A stretch of 64,000 nucleotides of DNA, from NCBI GenBank assembly GCA_028280345.1, contig JANQLY010000006.1, positions 1 through 64,000 of the forward strand, read 5' to 3'. Below the pieces are notes generated by a model. The model was not told the DNA's origin. It saw only the letters and a program-made list of their open reading frames with translations, and made no database searches. The stretch comes from Pseudomonadales bacterium. Its GTDB lineage: Bacteria; Pseudomonadota; Gammaproteobacteria; Pseudomonadales; UBA7239. Positions 1-8,306 of this stretch are shown here, piece after piece (position 1 is the stretch's first letter; each line of letters opens with the position of its first letter). The position numbers and the translations under genes are program-made.

Positions 1-92
1 TCACATCCAACTTCGGTATAACAAAAGTATAAACGTATTTTTGCCCATTCAGCCAGTATCCTGTCAGGACTGACAACCAATACCACTAAAAA

Positions 93-872
93 CTATGACG
101 GATTTTCGCTAAAGCGATGCAATTCCTGATTGCCACTAATGCGCAAGTAGCGACGCAGATAATGAACCAGCAGATAAAACGGCCCCGTATCCAGCAGCGC
201 CACCATCATCTTGAACAGATAACTGCTGCCGATCAGCACAAGCATTTGCTTTAATGTCATATTGCCCGCCAGCCACGCCGCACCGAAAGTCACCACAATT
301 ACCATGACAGAATCTACCATCTGACTTATCAAGGTACTGAAATTGTTGCGCAACCACAGATGTTTACCCTTGGTCAGGTGCTTCCAGAAGTGAAACAGTT
401 GCACATCACAGAACTGCGCTGCCATATAGGCCAGCATCGACGCAAATACCGCACCGGAGGTACATGAATAAATCAGCGTATACAGCTCTACCGAACCACT
501 GATCACATCACCGTTAGGCAGCATCACATCCTCAGCCAGGTGCAATACCTGCCATGGCGGCTGGCTGTCGAGTGGCACAGAGGGAATCCAGTTACCCAGA
601 CTTAGACATAGCAAAATAAAACCGTTGAGAAACAAGCCAAGAAACACCAGAAAATTTGCGCGGCGTTTACCGTAAAGCTCACAAATCAGATCCGTACATA
701 AAAATGTCAATGGATAGGGCAACACCCCTACCGCAAGCGCCATTGGGCCCAACTGCATAAATTTGGTAATACCAACTACATTGAGCAAGGTCATGGAACA
801 AATAAAAAAGCCCGCCAGCATAAGAAACACACGCTCGCGTCGTTCCGTGAGCTGCTCCGGTGTTAACTCCAT
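93..872 (-). CDS. yhhQ: Queuosine precursor transporter (VUT/YhhQ family)
   Basis: Polytopic inner-membrane protein of about 259 residues in the vitamin-uptake-transporter family (DUF165/YhhQ), which imports queuosine precursors such as preQ0/preQ1 for tRNA wobble-base modification. Visible features are a first hydrophobic helix (FLMLAGFFICSMTLLNVVGI) followed by the family-typical LPYPLTFLCTDLICELYGKR stretch and several further membrane segments. The length matches the family (about 220-260). I start at the ATG at 872, which has a purine-rich GGGGGA just upstream; extending to 887 would require a TTG codon. The gene stands alone, downstream of and co-directional with the AmrS gene. The family assignment is strong. 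The exact precursor cannot be read from sequence. Confidence 0.9.
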   Translation of the reverse strand: MELTPEQLTERRERVFLMLAGFFICSMTLLNVVGITKFMQLGPMALAVGVLPYPLTFLCTDLICELYGKRRANFLVFLGLFLNGFILLCLSLGNWIPSVPLDSQPPWQVLHLAEDVMLPNGDVISGSVELYTLIYSCTSGAVFASMLAYMAAQFCDVQLFHFWKHLTKGKHLWLRNNFSTLISQMVDSVMVIVVTFGAAWLAGNMTLKQMLVLIGSSYLFKMMVALLDTGPFYLLVHYLRRYLRISGNQELHRFSENPS

Positions 873-940
873 ACTTCCCCCTGCCAAGGTCTTGCGCTAA
901 AAGACCCTGATTATACGGTGTCAGCGCAAAAAAGCCCGTT

Positions 941-2026
941 TCACGACAACAATCTTACCGGCATACGACGACGTCCCCAATCTCCCGGCTGCTCTGCAAA
1001 GATTCCGGCAACGGTTGTCTGGCAGTTACGACAGCGCCCCTGCCCATCCAGTTGCCAATCACCCAATGCATACCAGTCCCGCTCAATAAGTCGCTGCCCA
1101 CATTCGGTACACCAGGTACTACCGCCTTCTGTATCGTGCACATTTCCTGTATACACATAGTGCAAACCATTTTGCCGTGCGATAGCCCGCGCTCTCTGCA
1201 ATGTCTCTGGTGGTGTCGAGGGCTTGTCACGCATTTTCCAGTCGGGGTGGAATGCACTGAAATGCAATGGCACATCAGCGCCAAGATGCTCAACAATCCA
1301 CTGACTCATACGTTCAAGCTCGGCGTCAGAATCATTTTCACCAGGAATTAACAGGGTTGTCAGTTCGAGCCAGAGCCCGGTCTCCTGTTTTAAGTAACAC
1401 AGTGTATCGAGCACTGGCTGTAAATGGGCACCACATATTTTGTAATAAAAGTCTTCATTGAAAGACTTCAAATCCACATTCACCGCATCCATATAGCGAA
1501 AAAACTCTGTGCGTGCCTGTTCGGTGATATAGCCAGCCGTCACCGCAACGTTTTTCACTCCTTGCTCACGACAGGCCCTGGCCACATCCACCGCATACTC
1601 AAGGAAAATCACCGGATCGTTATAAGTATAGGCAACGCTGCGACAGCCAAGTTGTTGCGCCGTGCGCGCAAGCTGCTCAGGAGTGGCCTGACTGGTTAAA
1701 TCGTGCATCTCACGGGACTTGCTGATATCCCAGTTTTGACAAAATTTACAACTCAAGTTGCAACCGGCGGTACCAAAAGACAGCACAGACGAACCCGGAT
1801 AAAAATGATTGAGTGGCTTTTTTTCAATCGGATCAACACAAAAGCCGCTGGAACGACCATAGCTGGTCAACACCATTTGTCCTGCTTCAAGCTTGCGTAC
1901 AAAACACAGTCCGCGCTGACCTTCGTGCAACTTGCAAAAACGCGGGCACAAATCACATTGCACCCGCCCGTCTTCAAGAGGGTGCCAATAGCGTGCCGGT
2001 ACGGTATGCTGATCGTGGACAGTCAT
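941..2026 (-). CDS. amrS: AmmeMemoRadiSam system radical SAM enzyme
   Basis: Radical SAM protein of about 361 residues. It begins with a cysteine-rich N-terminal box (CDLCPRFCKLHEGQRGLC), continues with the radical SAM CxxxCxxC motif seen as CNLSCKFCQNW, and ends in a zinc-ribbon-like tail with CTEC and CRNC pairs. This arrangement is characteristic of the radical SAM member of the AmmeMemoRadiSam system (PflA-like), whose substrate is unknown. It is divergent from the AmrB and AmrA genes, so all three components are present. I chose the ATG at 2026 because AAGGG sits about 8 bases upstream; ATG 2068 and TTG 2071 lack a ribosome site. Catalytic competence is supported by the intact cluster motif. 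Confidence 0.92.
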   Translation of the reverse strand: MTVHDQHTVPARYWHPLEDGRVQCDLCPRFCKLHEGQRGLCFVRKLEAGQMVLTSYGRSSGFCVDPIEKKPLNHFYPGSSVLSFGTAGCNLSCKFCQNWDISKSREMHDLTSQATPEQLARTAQQLGCRSVAYTYNDPVIFLEYAVDVARACREQGVKNVAVTAGYITEQARTEFFRYMDAVNVDLKSFNEDFYYKICGAHLQPVLDTLCYLKQETGLWLELTTLLIPGENDSDAELERMSQWIVEHLGADVPLHFSAFHPDWKMRDKPSTPPETLQRARAIARQNGLHYVYTGNVHDTEGGSTWCTECGQRLIERDWYALGDWQLDGQGRCRNCQTTVAGIFAEQPGDWGRRRMPVRLLS

Positions 2027-2164
2027 TGTCTGACCCTTGATTTCAGTTAAAGCCACAGGAGTACCCATCAACTAGACTGGTACTGATATGGTAGAAAATC
2101 AAGTCCTGAGCGCTTTTTTGGTTTGATTAATGCAATCACAGAACAGACAACCAGCAGGCATAGC

Positions 2165-2980
2165 ATGAATATTCGCCAGCCCGCCGTCGCCGGAATGTTT
2201 TATCCGGGCCAAACATCGGTGTTGTACGATACTGTGTCGTCCTGTCTGCATGAAGCCAGACAAGCAGGTGCCCTGCTGCTACCCCCTAAAGCACTGGTAT
2301 TACCCCACGCGGGCTATATCTATTCCGGCAATACAGCGGCGCGGGGCTACTGCCTGCTTGAACCGGTCCAGCAACAAATACGCAAGGTGGTATTGCTTGG
2401 GCCGAGCCACCGCGTGGCATTACAGGGTATCGCCCTGCCGGAACAGGCAGCGTTTCACACCCCGCTGGGTGATATACCCCTTGATACCGAAGCCTTGCAA
2501 CAACTTGCAGCCTCATTTCCAATCACTACGTTTCGCAACGATGCCCATGCGCTGGAGCACAGCCTTGAAGTACACCTGCCATTTTTACAACACACTCTGG
2601 ACAACTTCAGCCTGATACCGCTTGTCGTCGGCGAAACCACTCCACAGCAGGTCGCCGATGTGCTCAACGCCCTGTGGGGAGGCCCGGAAACTCTGATTAT
2701 TATCAGTACCGACCTCAGCCACTTTTTACCGTATGAAGATGCCAATCATATAGACGCACAGACATCTCAACGCATCACACAGTTCGACCACAACCTGCTC
2801 GGCGAAGAAGCCTGCGGCTGCCGCCCTCTTAATGGCTTGCTATATCTCGCCCGCCAGAAAAACCTGCACTGCGAATTGCTCGAGCGTTGTAACTCGGGCG
2901 ATACCGCTGGCAGTAAGGACCGGGTAGTCGGTTACGGTGCATTTGCCTTGTATGGGCCAGATCAGCGTGGAAATGACTGA
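2165..2980 (+). CDS. amrB: AmmeMemoRadiSam system protein B (MEMO1 family)
   Basis: Protein of about 271 residues in the MEMO1 family, related in fold to non-haem iron dioxygenases of the LigB type. It opens with the family signature RQPAVAGMFYPG, then LPHAGYIYSG, LLGPSHRV, EHSLEVHLPFLQ and STDLSHFLPY. These supply the His and Asp residues of the presumed metal pocket. ATG 2165 starts exactly at the conserved N-terminus; an in-frame TTG at 2123 would add 14 unconserved residues. The gene is followed two bases after its stop codon by the AmrA gene, implying translational coupling. Function in bacteria is unknown; the family call is very secure. Confidence 0.93.
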   Translation: MNIRQPAVAGMFYPGQTSVLYDTVSSCLHEARQAGALLLPPKALVLPHAGYIYSGNTAARGYCLLEPVQQQIRKVVLLGPSHRVALQGIALPEQAAFHTPLGDIPLDTEALQQLAASFPITTFRNDAHALEHSLEVHLPFLQHTLDNFSLIPLVVGETTPQQVADVLNALWGGPETLIIISTDLSHFLPYEDANHIDAQTSQRITQFDHNLLGEEACGCRPLNGLLYLARQKNLHCELLERCNSGDTAGSKDRVVGYGAFALYGPDQRGND

Positions 2981-2982
2981 CC

Positions 2983-3552
2983 ATGGAGGCCCGAACCAGG
3001 CTCAACGAAAACGCGCAGCGCACGCTACTAGTGCTCGCTCGCACTTCGATCACTCATGGTCTGAACCACGGCACACCGCTACAACCCGATGATCACTATG
3101 ATTTTCCACTCAGCGAGCCAGGCGCGAGTTTTGTCACACTCACCATGAATGGCGAACTCAGAGGCTGTATCGGCTCTCTACAGGCACACCAGCCTTTGTT
3201 TATCGATGTATGTGAAAATGCCTATGCGGCAGCATTTCGCGATAGCCGTTTTACACCACCGGATATGCGCGACCTTGAGCATCTGCATATTGAAATTTCT
3301 GTACTGACACCACTGGAAGAAATCCGCTTCGACAGCGAAGATCACCTGCTGAACCAGCTTGAACCGTTTGAAGATGGACTCGTATTGCAGGATGGCCATC
3401 ACCGCGGCACTTTTTTGCCACTGGTATGGGAAAAGCTACCCGACAAACACTCCTTTCTTTCACAGTTAAAACTCAAGGCCGGACTTGCACCCAATTACTG
3501 GTCAGACAGCTTGCGCTGCTACCGCTACCACACTGTTATTTTTGAAGAGTAA
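2983..3552 (+). CDS. amrA: AmmeMemoRadiSam system protein A (AMMECR1 domain)
   Basis: Protein of 189 residues made almost entirely of an AMMECR1 domain. The hallmark LRGCIGSLQAHQPLFIDV and AFRDSRFTP segments are present, followed by the conserved HIEISVLTPLEEI strand and the GTFLPLVWEKLPDKHSFLSQ block near the C-terminus. Start ATG 2983 follows the AmrB stop codon by two bases, so the two are probably translated together. The biochemical role of bacterial AMMECR1 proteins is not established. Its genetic linkage to a MEMO1 protein and a dedicated radical SAM enzyme defines the system. Confidence 0.93.
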   Translation: MEARTRLNENAQRTLLVLARTSITHGLNHGTPLQPDDHYDFPLSEPGASFVTLTMNGELRGCIGSLQAHQPLFIDVCENAYAAAFRDSRFTPPDMRDLEHLHIEISVLTPLEEIRFDSEDHLLNQLEPFEDGLVLQDGHHRGTFLPLVWEKLPDKHSFLSQLKLKAGLAPNYWSDSLRCYRYHTVIFEE

Positions 3553-3570
3553 TCTAACCAGGAGTACACC

Positions 3571-3825
3571 ATGCCAAAACAACAATTGGAAAACCTCATC
3601 GGCTCACTGCACGAGCAATTTGGCGATGACCTGACCAGCCCACAGCAACAGCAACTGATGCAGCAAATGCAGAGCCACCTGCACAACTTCGATGAACCGG
3701 AACCCGGTGATCCCAATTTCACAGAAACAGTGGAGCTACTACTGGAAGATATCGAGGAACAGCATCCGAAAGCTGCCGCTGTCGTCAGGGAAATTCTCGA
3801 GGTACTCGGCAATATCGGCGTATAA
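3571..3825 (+). CDS. DUF4404 family small protein
   Basis: Small acidic, glutamine-rich protein of 84 residues matching the DUF4404 pattern: an N-terminal helix with ENLIGSLHEQF, a Q-rich middle and a C-terminal EQHPKAAAVVREILEVLGNIG helix. The ribosome site AGGAG precedes ATG 3571. It lies 18 bases after amrA in the same direction and may be read through from it. No catalytic motif, signal peptide or membrane helix is seen. The sequence looks alpha-helical and could be dimeric. Its function is unknown. Confidence 0.8.
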   Translation: MPKQQLENLIGSLHEQFGDDLTSPQQQQLMQQMQSHLHNFDEPEPGDPNFTETVELLLEDIEEQHPKAAAVVREILEVLGNIGV

Positions 3826-3850
3826 GCGATATTAATGTGTAAGCATTGAA

Positions 3851-4618
3851 TCAGCGGCGACAGTGTAGCAACTGGTAACGCCCGAGGCTGCAATAGGGCT
3901 CCCTGTCGCCGTACAACATCTCCAACGCAATAATATCTTCCACACTGCGCTCGACACCTTTTTCCATATAATCATAAAAGGTGCGAATACCTCTCCGTGC
4001 TACCGTGCGCAGACCAGCCTGCTCAAGCCACACATCCACCTCAGCCGGATCAAGCGGATTCAGCGGTGTCAAACTCCCCGGATCACCGCGAAAATCGCCA
4101 CTGTGCACCTTACGAAAGTTGCCGCGAATCATATTCCTGAATACCACGGAATGGCGGTTATAAAACATCAGCGACAAAACACCCTGCTCATTAAGCAAAG
4201 GCAACATTGCCTGTAAACCCTGCCGGGGTTGTTCAAGCCATTCCAATACAGCGTGAAACAACACCAGATCAAAACCCTCTGACACCCTGTTTGAGATCTG
4301 TTGCAGCGGCGCGTGAACAAAATCAATATTTGGCAAGGCATCAGAGGAAGTTTTAGCTATCAGCTCACGAGCTTTTCGCAGCATATTTTCTGATATATCA
4401 CACAGCACAACCTGGTGACCCAGGTTAGCTACGAAGGCACTGAGTTGCCCGAGACCTCCACCAATATCAATAACACGCAGTGGCTTCTCCCCTTGCAACT
4501 GCGGGCACACTGCAAGCAATTCACGCTGAATCAATTGCAGACGAATTTCACCTTTATCACTGCTATAAATCTTGCGAGAAAAATGTTCCGCAAGGTCATC
4601 AAAATTACGGTCCGGCAT
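3851..4618 (-). CDS. cmoM: tRNA 5-carboxymethoxyuridine methyltransferase CmoM-like
   Basis: Class I SAM-dependent methyltransferase of 255 residues. The N-terminus (MPDRNFDDLAEHFSRKIYSS, then KGEIR) is the signature of CmoM/SmtA, which methylates cmo5U34 of certain tRNAs to mcmo5U. SAM-binding motif I is VIDIGGGLGQLSAFVA, and the acidic motif II strand follows with VVLCDIS. I start at ATG 4618, which has GGAGGG 7 bases upstream and matches the conserved family N-terminus; the longer frame upstream to 4681 looks unconserved. Its 5' end lies 43 bases from the divergent GIY-YIG gene. Other CmoM pathway genes are not in the window. Confidence 0.88.
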   Translation of the reverse strand: MPDRNFDDLAEHFSRKIYSSDKGEIRLQLIQRELLAVCPQLQGEKPLRVIDIGGGLGQLSAFVANLGHQVVLCDISENMLRKARELIAKTSSDALPNIDFVHAPLQQISNRVSEGFDLVLFHAVLEWLEQPRQGLQAMLPLLNEQGVLSLMFYNRHSVVFRNMIRGNFRKVHSGDFRGDPGSLTPLNPLDPAEVDVWLEQAGLRTVARRGIRTFYDYMEKGVERSVEDIIALEMLYGDREPYCSLGRYQLLHCRR

Positions 4619-4661
4619 CAAACCCTCCGACAGGTATAGATGACATGATACACTGGCAGCC

Positions 4662-4934
4662 ATGTCCACCTCTGAACGCAACTGGCAAGTTTACATTATT
4701 GAAGCGAGTGACTCGAAGCTCTATACGGGCATCACCACCGATATGGAACAACGCTGGCAACAACATGAAAATGGTACCGGCGCGAAATTCTTCCGTGGCA
4801 GAAAACCACGCAAGCTACTCTATCTTGAAAACAATCACGACCGCAGCTCTGCGAGCCAGCGCGAAGCTGCGATTAAAAAGCTGTCTCGTGACGAGAAGCT
4901 TGCACTAATTGCCAGCCCTGACAATAGACTGTAG
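4662..4934 (+). CDS. GIY-YIG domain protein (UPF0213/YhbQ type)
   Basis: Protein of 90 residues that is a stand-alone GIY-YIG fold. The motif appears as VYIIEASDSKLYTGITTD (the YII...YTGIT form), with the conserved Arg in MEQRWQQHENG and the Glu-containing SQREAAIKKL helix. Stand-alone members of this type are annotated UPF0213/YhbQ and are thought to act on nucleic acid, but the cellular role is poorly defined. The length is standard for the group. The gene is divergent from cmoM and ends 9 bases from the convergent MscS gene. Confidence 0.9.
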   Translation: MSTSERNWQVYIIEASDSKLYTGITTDMEQRWQQHENGTGAKFFRGRKPRKLLYLENNHDRSSASQREAAIKKLSRDEKLALIASPDNRL

Positions 4935-4943
4935 TAATAACTT

Positions 4944-6047
4944 CTAGCTTAACGACGTAGTGTAAACCGTGTTCAACATCGGTGTAGACAGATCCACCTC
5001 ATGCTCGCGCGCCACCTGAATAATCAACTCGCGCATTTTCAAACGAATCTGCAAAATATTTCTTATATCCTTGGTGTAGTAGTACAACACCCACTCTACC
5101 GCATAATCCCCGGCATTTATTGGCCCCATTTCGTAACCATGTTTGGTTTCTACGTTAGGCTCATTTTCCTGTTCAATGCGGTCGTAAACCTCATCAACCA
5201 TTTCACGCATTCTCGCCCCGGAGACTTCGTAAGACACATTAAAGTGAAGCTGTTCACGTAAACCTTTGGCAGAAGCAAAACGCGACAGATTATGAAACAC
5301 ATAATCTCTCAGACGCGCATTGCGAATCATAATGCGGTGATTATTGACCAGATTCAGTATTTCGGTGTGAAACATTTTGGTTTTAAACACCACACCGAGT
5401 ACTTTTTCATTACCGCCAATTTCCACAACATCCCCTTCCTCAAGAATACCGCTATTGAGAATAATCAAGCCACTGAAAATATCTGGCGCCCAGGAACTTT
5501 GGGTCAACGCGAGAAACACACCGACAAAGCCCACCACACCACCAGCTTCCAGCCAGCTATCAAAACCCAGCACCCGAATCAGGCTGATCATGGCAATAAC
5601 ACAAATAAATGTCGTACTTAAAATACCAAGCAGGCGTGCGTTATAGGTTTCAACAATACGCTTTTCACCATTAACTTCTCTTTCCTTGCCAAAGCGCTGC
5701 TGAATAAAATAATAAGCAATGTGATCAACAAGATAGGCCATGTAGATAATGGCGAGAATAGAGGCAATTTTAAAATCCCAGCCGGTAATATCCCAGTCAC
5801 TCGCAGTCTGACTCGTATCGAAATAGTGATAGCCATAAAGCACGAATACCATCACATTAATAAAACGAAATACTCGAAGCCGAATCAAAAAGCGGTTATT
5901 TTTTGACTCATCGTGGTAAAAATAATCAAGAATGCGCGGAGCAAATATAAACAGGGCAAGGTTTCCCGACAGCAGCAATAAATCCAGCGCTGGCAATGAG
6001 AACAACACGACAAAAAATAATGTGAGTTGATCGAGAACGGTATTCAT
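4944..6047 (-). CDS. MscS-family mechanosensitive channel
   Basis: Membrane protein of 367 residues. It has about four hydrophobic segments in the first 175 residues and then the MscS pore/beta region, visible as GGVVGFVGVFLALTQSSWAP (a divergent pore helix) followed by DIFSGLIILNSGILEEGDVV and EIGGNEKVLGVV. The C-terminal part (about 255-367) is the soluble alpha/beta domain. Such channels open under membrane tension and release solutes during hypo-osmotic shock. The N-terminal membrane part is longer than in E. coli MscS, as in YnaI/YbdG-like members. ATG 6047 has a purine-rich site upstream. The gene appears monocistronic. Confidence 0.87.
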   Translation of the reverse strand: MNTVLDQLTLFFVVLFSLPALDLLLLSGNLALFIFAPRILDYFYHDESKNNRFLIRLRVFRFINVMVFVLYGYHYFDTSQTASDWDITGWDFKIASILAIIYMAYLVDHIAYYFIQQRFGKEREVNGEKRIVETYNARLLGILSTTFICVIAMISLIRVLGFDSWLEAGGVVGFVGVFLALTQSSWAPDIFSGLIILNSGILEEGDVVEIGGNEKVLGVVFKTKMFHTEILNLVNNHRIMIRNARLRDYVFHNLSRFASAKGLREQLHFNVSYEVSGARMREMVDEVYDRIEQENEPNVETKHGYEMGPINAGDYAVEWVLYYYTKDIRNILQIRLKMRELIIQVAREHEVDLSTPMLNTVYTTSLS

Positions 6048-6174
6048 TCCCTGTCTTTCCTTTGATAACGGGCTAACACAGTAGCATATCAGCCTGCGCC
6101 CGGCTACGGGCTGATATCAGCCTAGCTCTGCGGTATCATCTATTCACCGATATATCTCGCAACGTAACCCACAT

Positions 6175-7251
6175 ATGGCAGAACCCCTAAAAAACAGTTA
6201 CAACAAAACCTATATGGACAAACTTGCCGCAGCAATCCACCGCGAGCATCCTGAATTTAACCGTCGCGCCTTTAAGCGTCGAGTTTTTAATAACGAATGG
6301 GAGGCAATGGAACTAAAACAACGCCTTTCTCATATCACTGTCTGTTTGCACAAAACACTCGCGCTACCTTATGGCAAAGCACTTACTGTGCTAAAAAAAG
6401 CCAGTGTTCACTTCGGCGGATATGAAGCAATGTTTTTTCCCGACTATGTAGAGCAGTACGGTTTACAAACCTGGCAAAGCTCTATCAAGGCACTGGAACA
6501 TTTCACCCGTTATTCAAGTTCCGAGTTTGCTGTGCGCCCGTTTATTCTGCAAGACACTGACAGAATGATGGCACAAATGCTCAGCTGGAGTGAACACAGC
6601 AACTACCACGTGCGCCGTCTCTCCAGTGAGGGCTGCCGACCACGCCTGCCATGGGCTATGGCCTTACCGGCTTTCAAGCAAAATCCGCAAGCCATCTTCC
6701 CAATTCTTGACAATCTGTGCGCAGACGAAAGCCTTTATGTGCGTAAGAGTGTGGCCAACAACCTTAACGATATCAGCAAGGACAATCCGGAACTGGTACT
6801 GCAATGGTGCGAATACCGTTATGGTGAGCATCCCCTCACGGACTGGATTATCAAACGCGCCTGCCGCACATTACTCAAACAGGGCAATGCGCAGGCTTTG
6901 CAGTTGTTTGGTTACCCTTCTGCGAAACCGGTTAAATTGCATAAATTGATGCTACAACCTGAGCGACTCAAACTCGGCGAGTCGCTGAAATTTTCCTTTC
7001 AGTTAAGCAACCTTGCCTCAGCGCCACTGCGAGTTGAATACGCGATTCATTTTTGCAAAAAAAATGGCTCAACCTCTGCTAAAAAATTCCACCTGTTCGA
7101 TAACCACAACAGCCAACTCAAGCTTGAGATAAGCAAGCAGCATCCGTTTAAACCTCTATCAACCCGCACACTGCACGCAGGCAAACATGCTCTGGAAGTA
7201 TTTGTTAATGGTGAGAGCAAAGGCCGCAAGACCTTTATACTGGATATTTAG
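6175..7251 (+). CDS. DNA alkylation repair protein, AlkC-like
   Basis: Protein of 358 residues with the HEAT-like repeat architecture of AlkC/AlkD DNA glycosylases, which remove alkylated bases such as N3-methyladenine or N3-methylcytosine. The helical part covers about residues 1-250 and includes VRRLSSEGCRPRLPWA and the repeat VRKSVANNLNDISKDNPEL. The last ~100 residues (from about KPVKLHKLMLQPERLKLGE) look all-beta and match the Ig-like domain known at the C-terminus of AlkC but absent from AlkD, so I favour AlkC. It is divergent from the MscS gene and ends 12 bases from a convergent SRPBCC gene. Confidence 0.85.
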   Translation: MAEPLKNSYNKTYMDKLAAAIHREHPEFNRRAFKRRVFNNEWEAMELKQRLSHITVCLHKTLALPYGKALTVLKKASVHFGGYEAMFFPDYVEQYGLQTWQSSIKALEHFTRYSSSEFAVRPFILQDTDRMMAQMLSWSEHSNYHVRRLSSEGCRPRLPWAMALPAFKQNPQAIFPILDNLCADESLYVRKSVANNLNDISKDNPELVLQWCEYRYGEHPLTDWIIKRACRTLLKQGNAQALQLFGYPSAKPVKLHKLMLQPERLKLGESLKFSFQLSNLASAPLRVEYAIHFCKKNGSTSAKKFHLFDNHNSQLKLEISKQHPFKPLSTRTLHAGKHALEVFVNGESKGRKTFILDI

Positions 7252-7263
7252 AATATGGGGTAT

Positions 7264-7755
7264 TCAGGCAATCGCCTGGAACGGTGTATCGTACGCAGAC
7301 TCCTGGTGGCTATCAGACTCACTGTATTTTGCTTCACAGTATTTCTTCAATGCTACCGCTTCATTCATCATGCCACGTTGTACCACTGAGCGATAAAAAA
7401 TACCTGCCGCTTTTGCCAGCGGCCCCATAATATACAACCGAGAAGTATAAATAACCGCGCCATCAGCAGCGGGGTAGATTAAACGCTCACGCTCAACATA
7501 CGCCGCAAAGCGAAACCAGTCTACCTCGCGCCAGCGCAACAGCTCCGGTGCTTCGTTCTCTGTAATTTTCAATTTCAGGTAACCAACCATGGTATGTGCT
7601 TTGGGTTTAATAATCACTTCACTGCCCTGCTCGGCACTACCTTCAATACTGCCAATCCAGGGGTTCCATTCGGCATAGCTTTCAAAATCCGTAATCACAT
7701 CAAATACATGCCGGGCACTTGCATGGATTTTTGTTCGCGCTTTCAACACCAACAT
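7264..7755 (-). CDS. SRPBCC (START/Bet v1-like) family protein
   Basis: Protein of 163 residues with the polyketide-cyclase/START-like SRPBCC pattern. It shows an N-terminal strand followed by ARHVFDVITDFESYAEWNPW, then a beta-sheet region and a C-terminal helix (MMNEAVALKKYCEAKY). Such domains bind hydrophobic ligands in a deep pocket. No catalytic residue can be assigned. ATG 7755 has GCAGG upstream. It follows slyX in the same direction after about 50 bases and may share its transcript. Ligand and role are unknown. Confidence 0.78.
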   Translation of the reverse strand: MLVLKARTKIHASARHVFDVITDFESYAEWNPWIGSIEGSAEQGSEVIIKPKAHTMVGYLKLKITENEAPELLRWREVDWFRFAAYVERERLIYPAADGAVIYTSRLYIMGPLAKAAGIFYRSVVQRGMMNEAVALKKYCEAKYSESDSHQESAYDTPFQAIA

Positions 7756-7804
7756 TTTCTTTACCTGCTTTTCCTACAACTTCTATTTTTGTTTCGTCTA
7801 CTAT

Positions 7805-8044
7805 CTAGTAATGCGGCGGCGGTTTCTCCTGGAAGTTGCCATCACCCAGGTTTTTGACTTCTTCACGTAAATCGCGGTTCGTCTGCGTTACTTGCTGCAA
7901 CTGGTTCTGCACCTTGGCAAGTAAACGATCCTGCTTTGCAATAACGGCATTGAGTTGTTCAATCACATCATCCTGAAACGCAACCCGACCTTGTAAGTCT
8001 TCAATTGCCTGTTGCAATGCCTCAAGCTGCTCTTGCACCGTCAT
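7805..8044 (-). CDS. slyX: SlyX family protein
   Basis: Small coiled-coil protein of 79 residues. The heptad-rich core (LEALQQAIEDLQGRVAFQDD, then VIEQLNAVIAKQD) and the proline-rich end QEKPPPHY are diagnostic of SlyX. ATG 8044 has GGGAG upstream and begins the conserved sequence; a longer frame to 8092 adds an unrelated cysteine/tryptophan-rich stretch that I regard as untranslated. SlyX has no firmly established function. The 262 bases upstream, to 8306, hold no gene that I can support. Confidence 0.85.
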   Translation of the reverse strand: MTVQEQLEALQQAIEDLQGRVAFQDDVIEQLNAVIAKQDRLLAKVQNQLQQVTQTNRDLREEVKNLGDGNFQEKPPPHY

Positions 8045-8306
8045 CGATTGCTCTCCCACACGCCAGCATACCGGCCAGCCAGAACCGGCCATTTTCCATG
8101 CAGCATAATTTCAATAATTACGATCACTTCCAAAAAACGCTGTAGCAACTGATACGCCGCTTTTGCCACATTTCCTCTCTTTAGCTCTTCAGTAAGCGCT
8201 GGCAAGCCTACTTAAGACAGGAGGCTTAAAAAAATAGCAAAGTTCTGCTCAAAAACCAAGCAATTAGCCGCCCGCCCAAGCAAAACCACACTGAAAAAGA
8301 GTTTTC

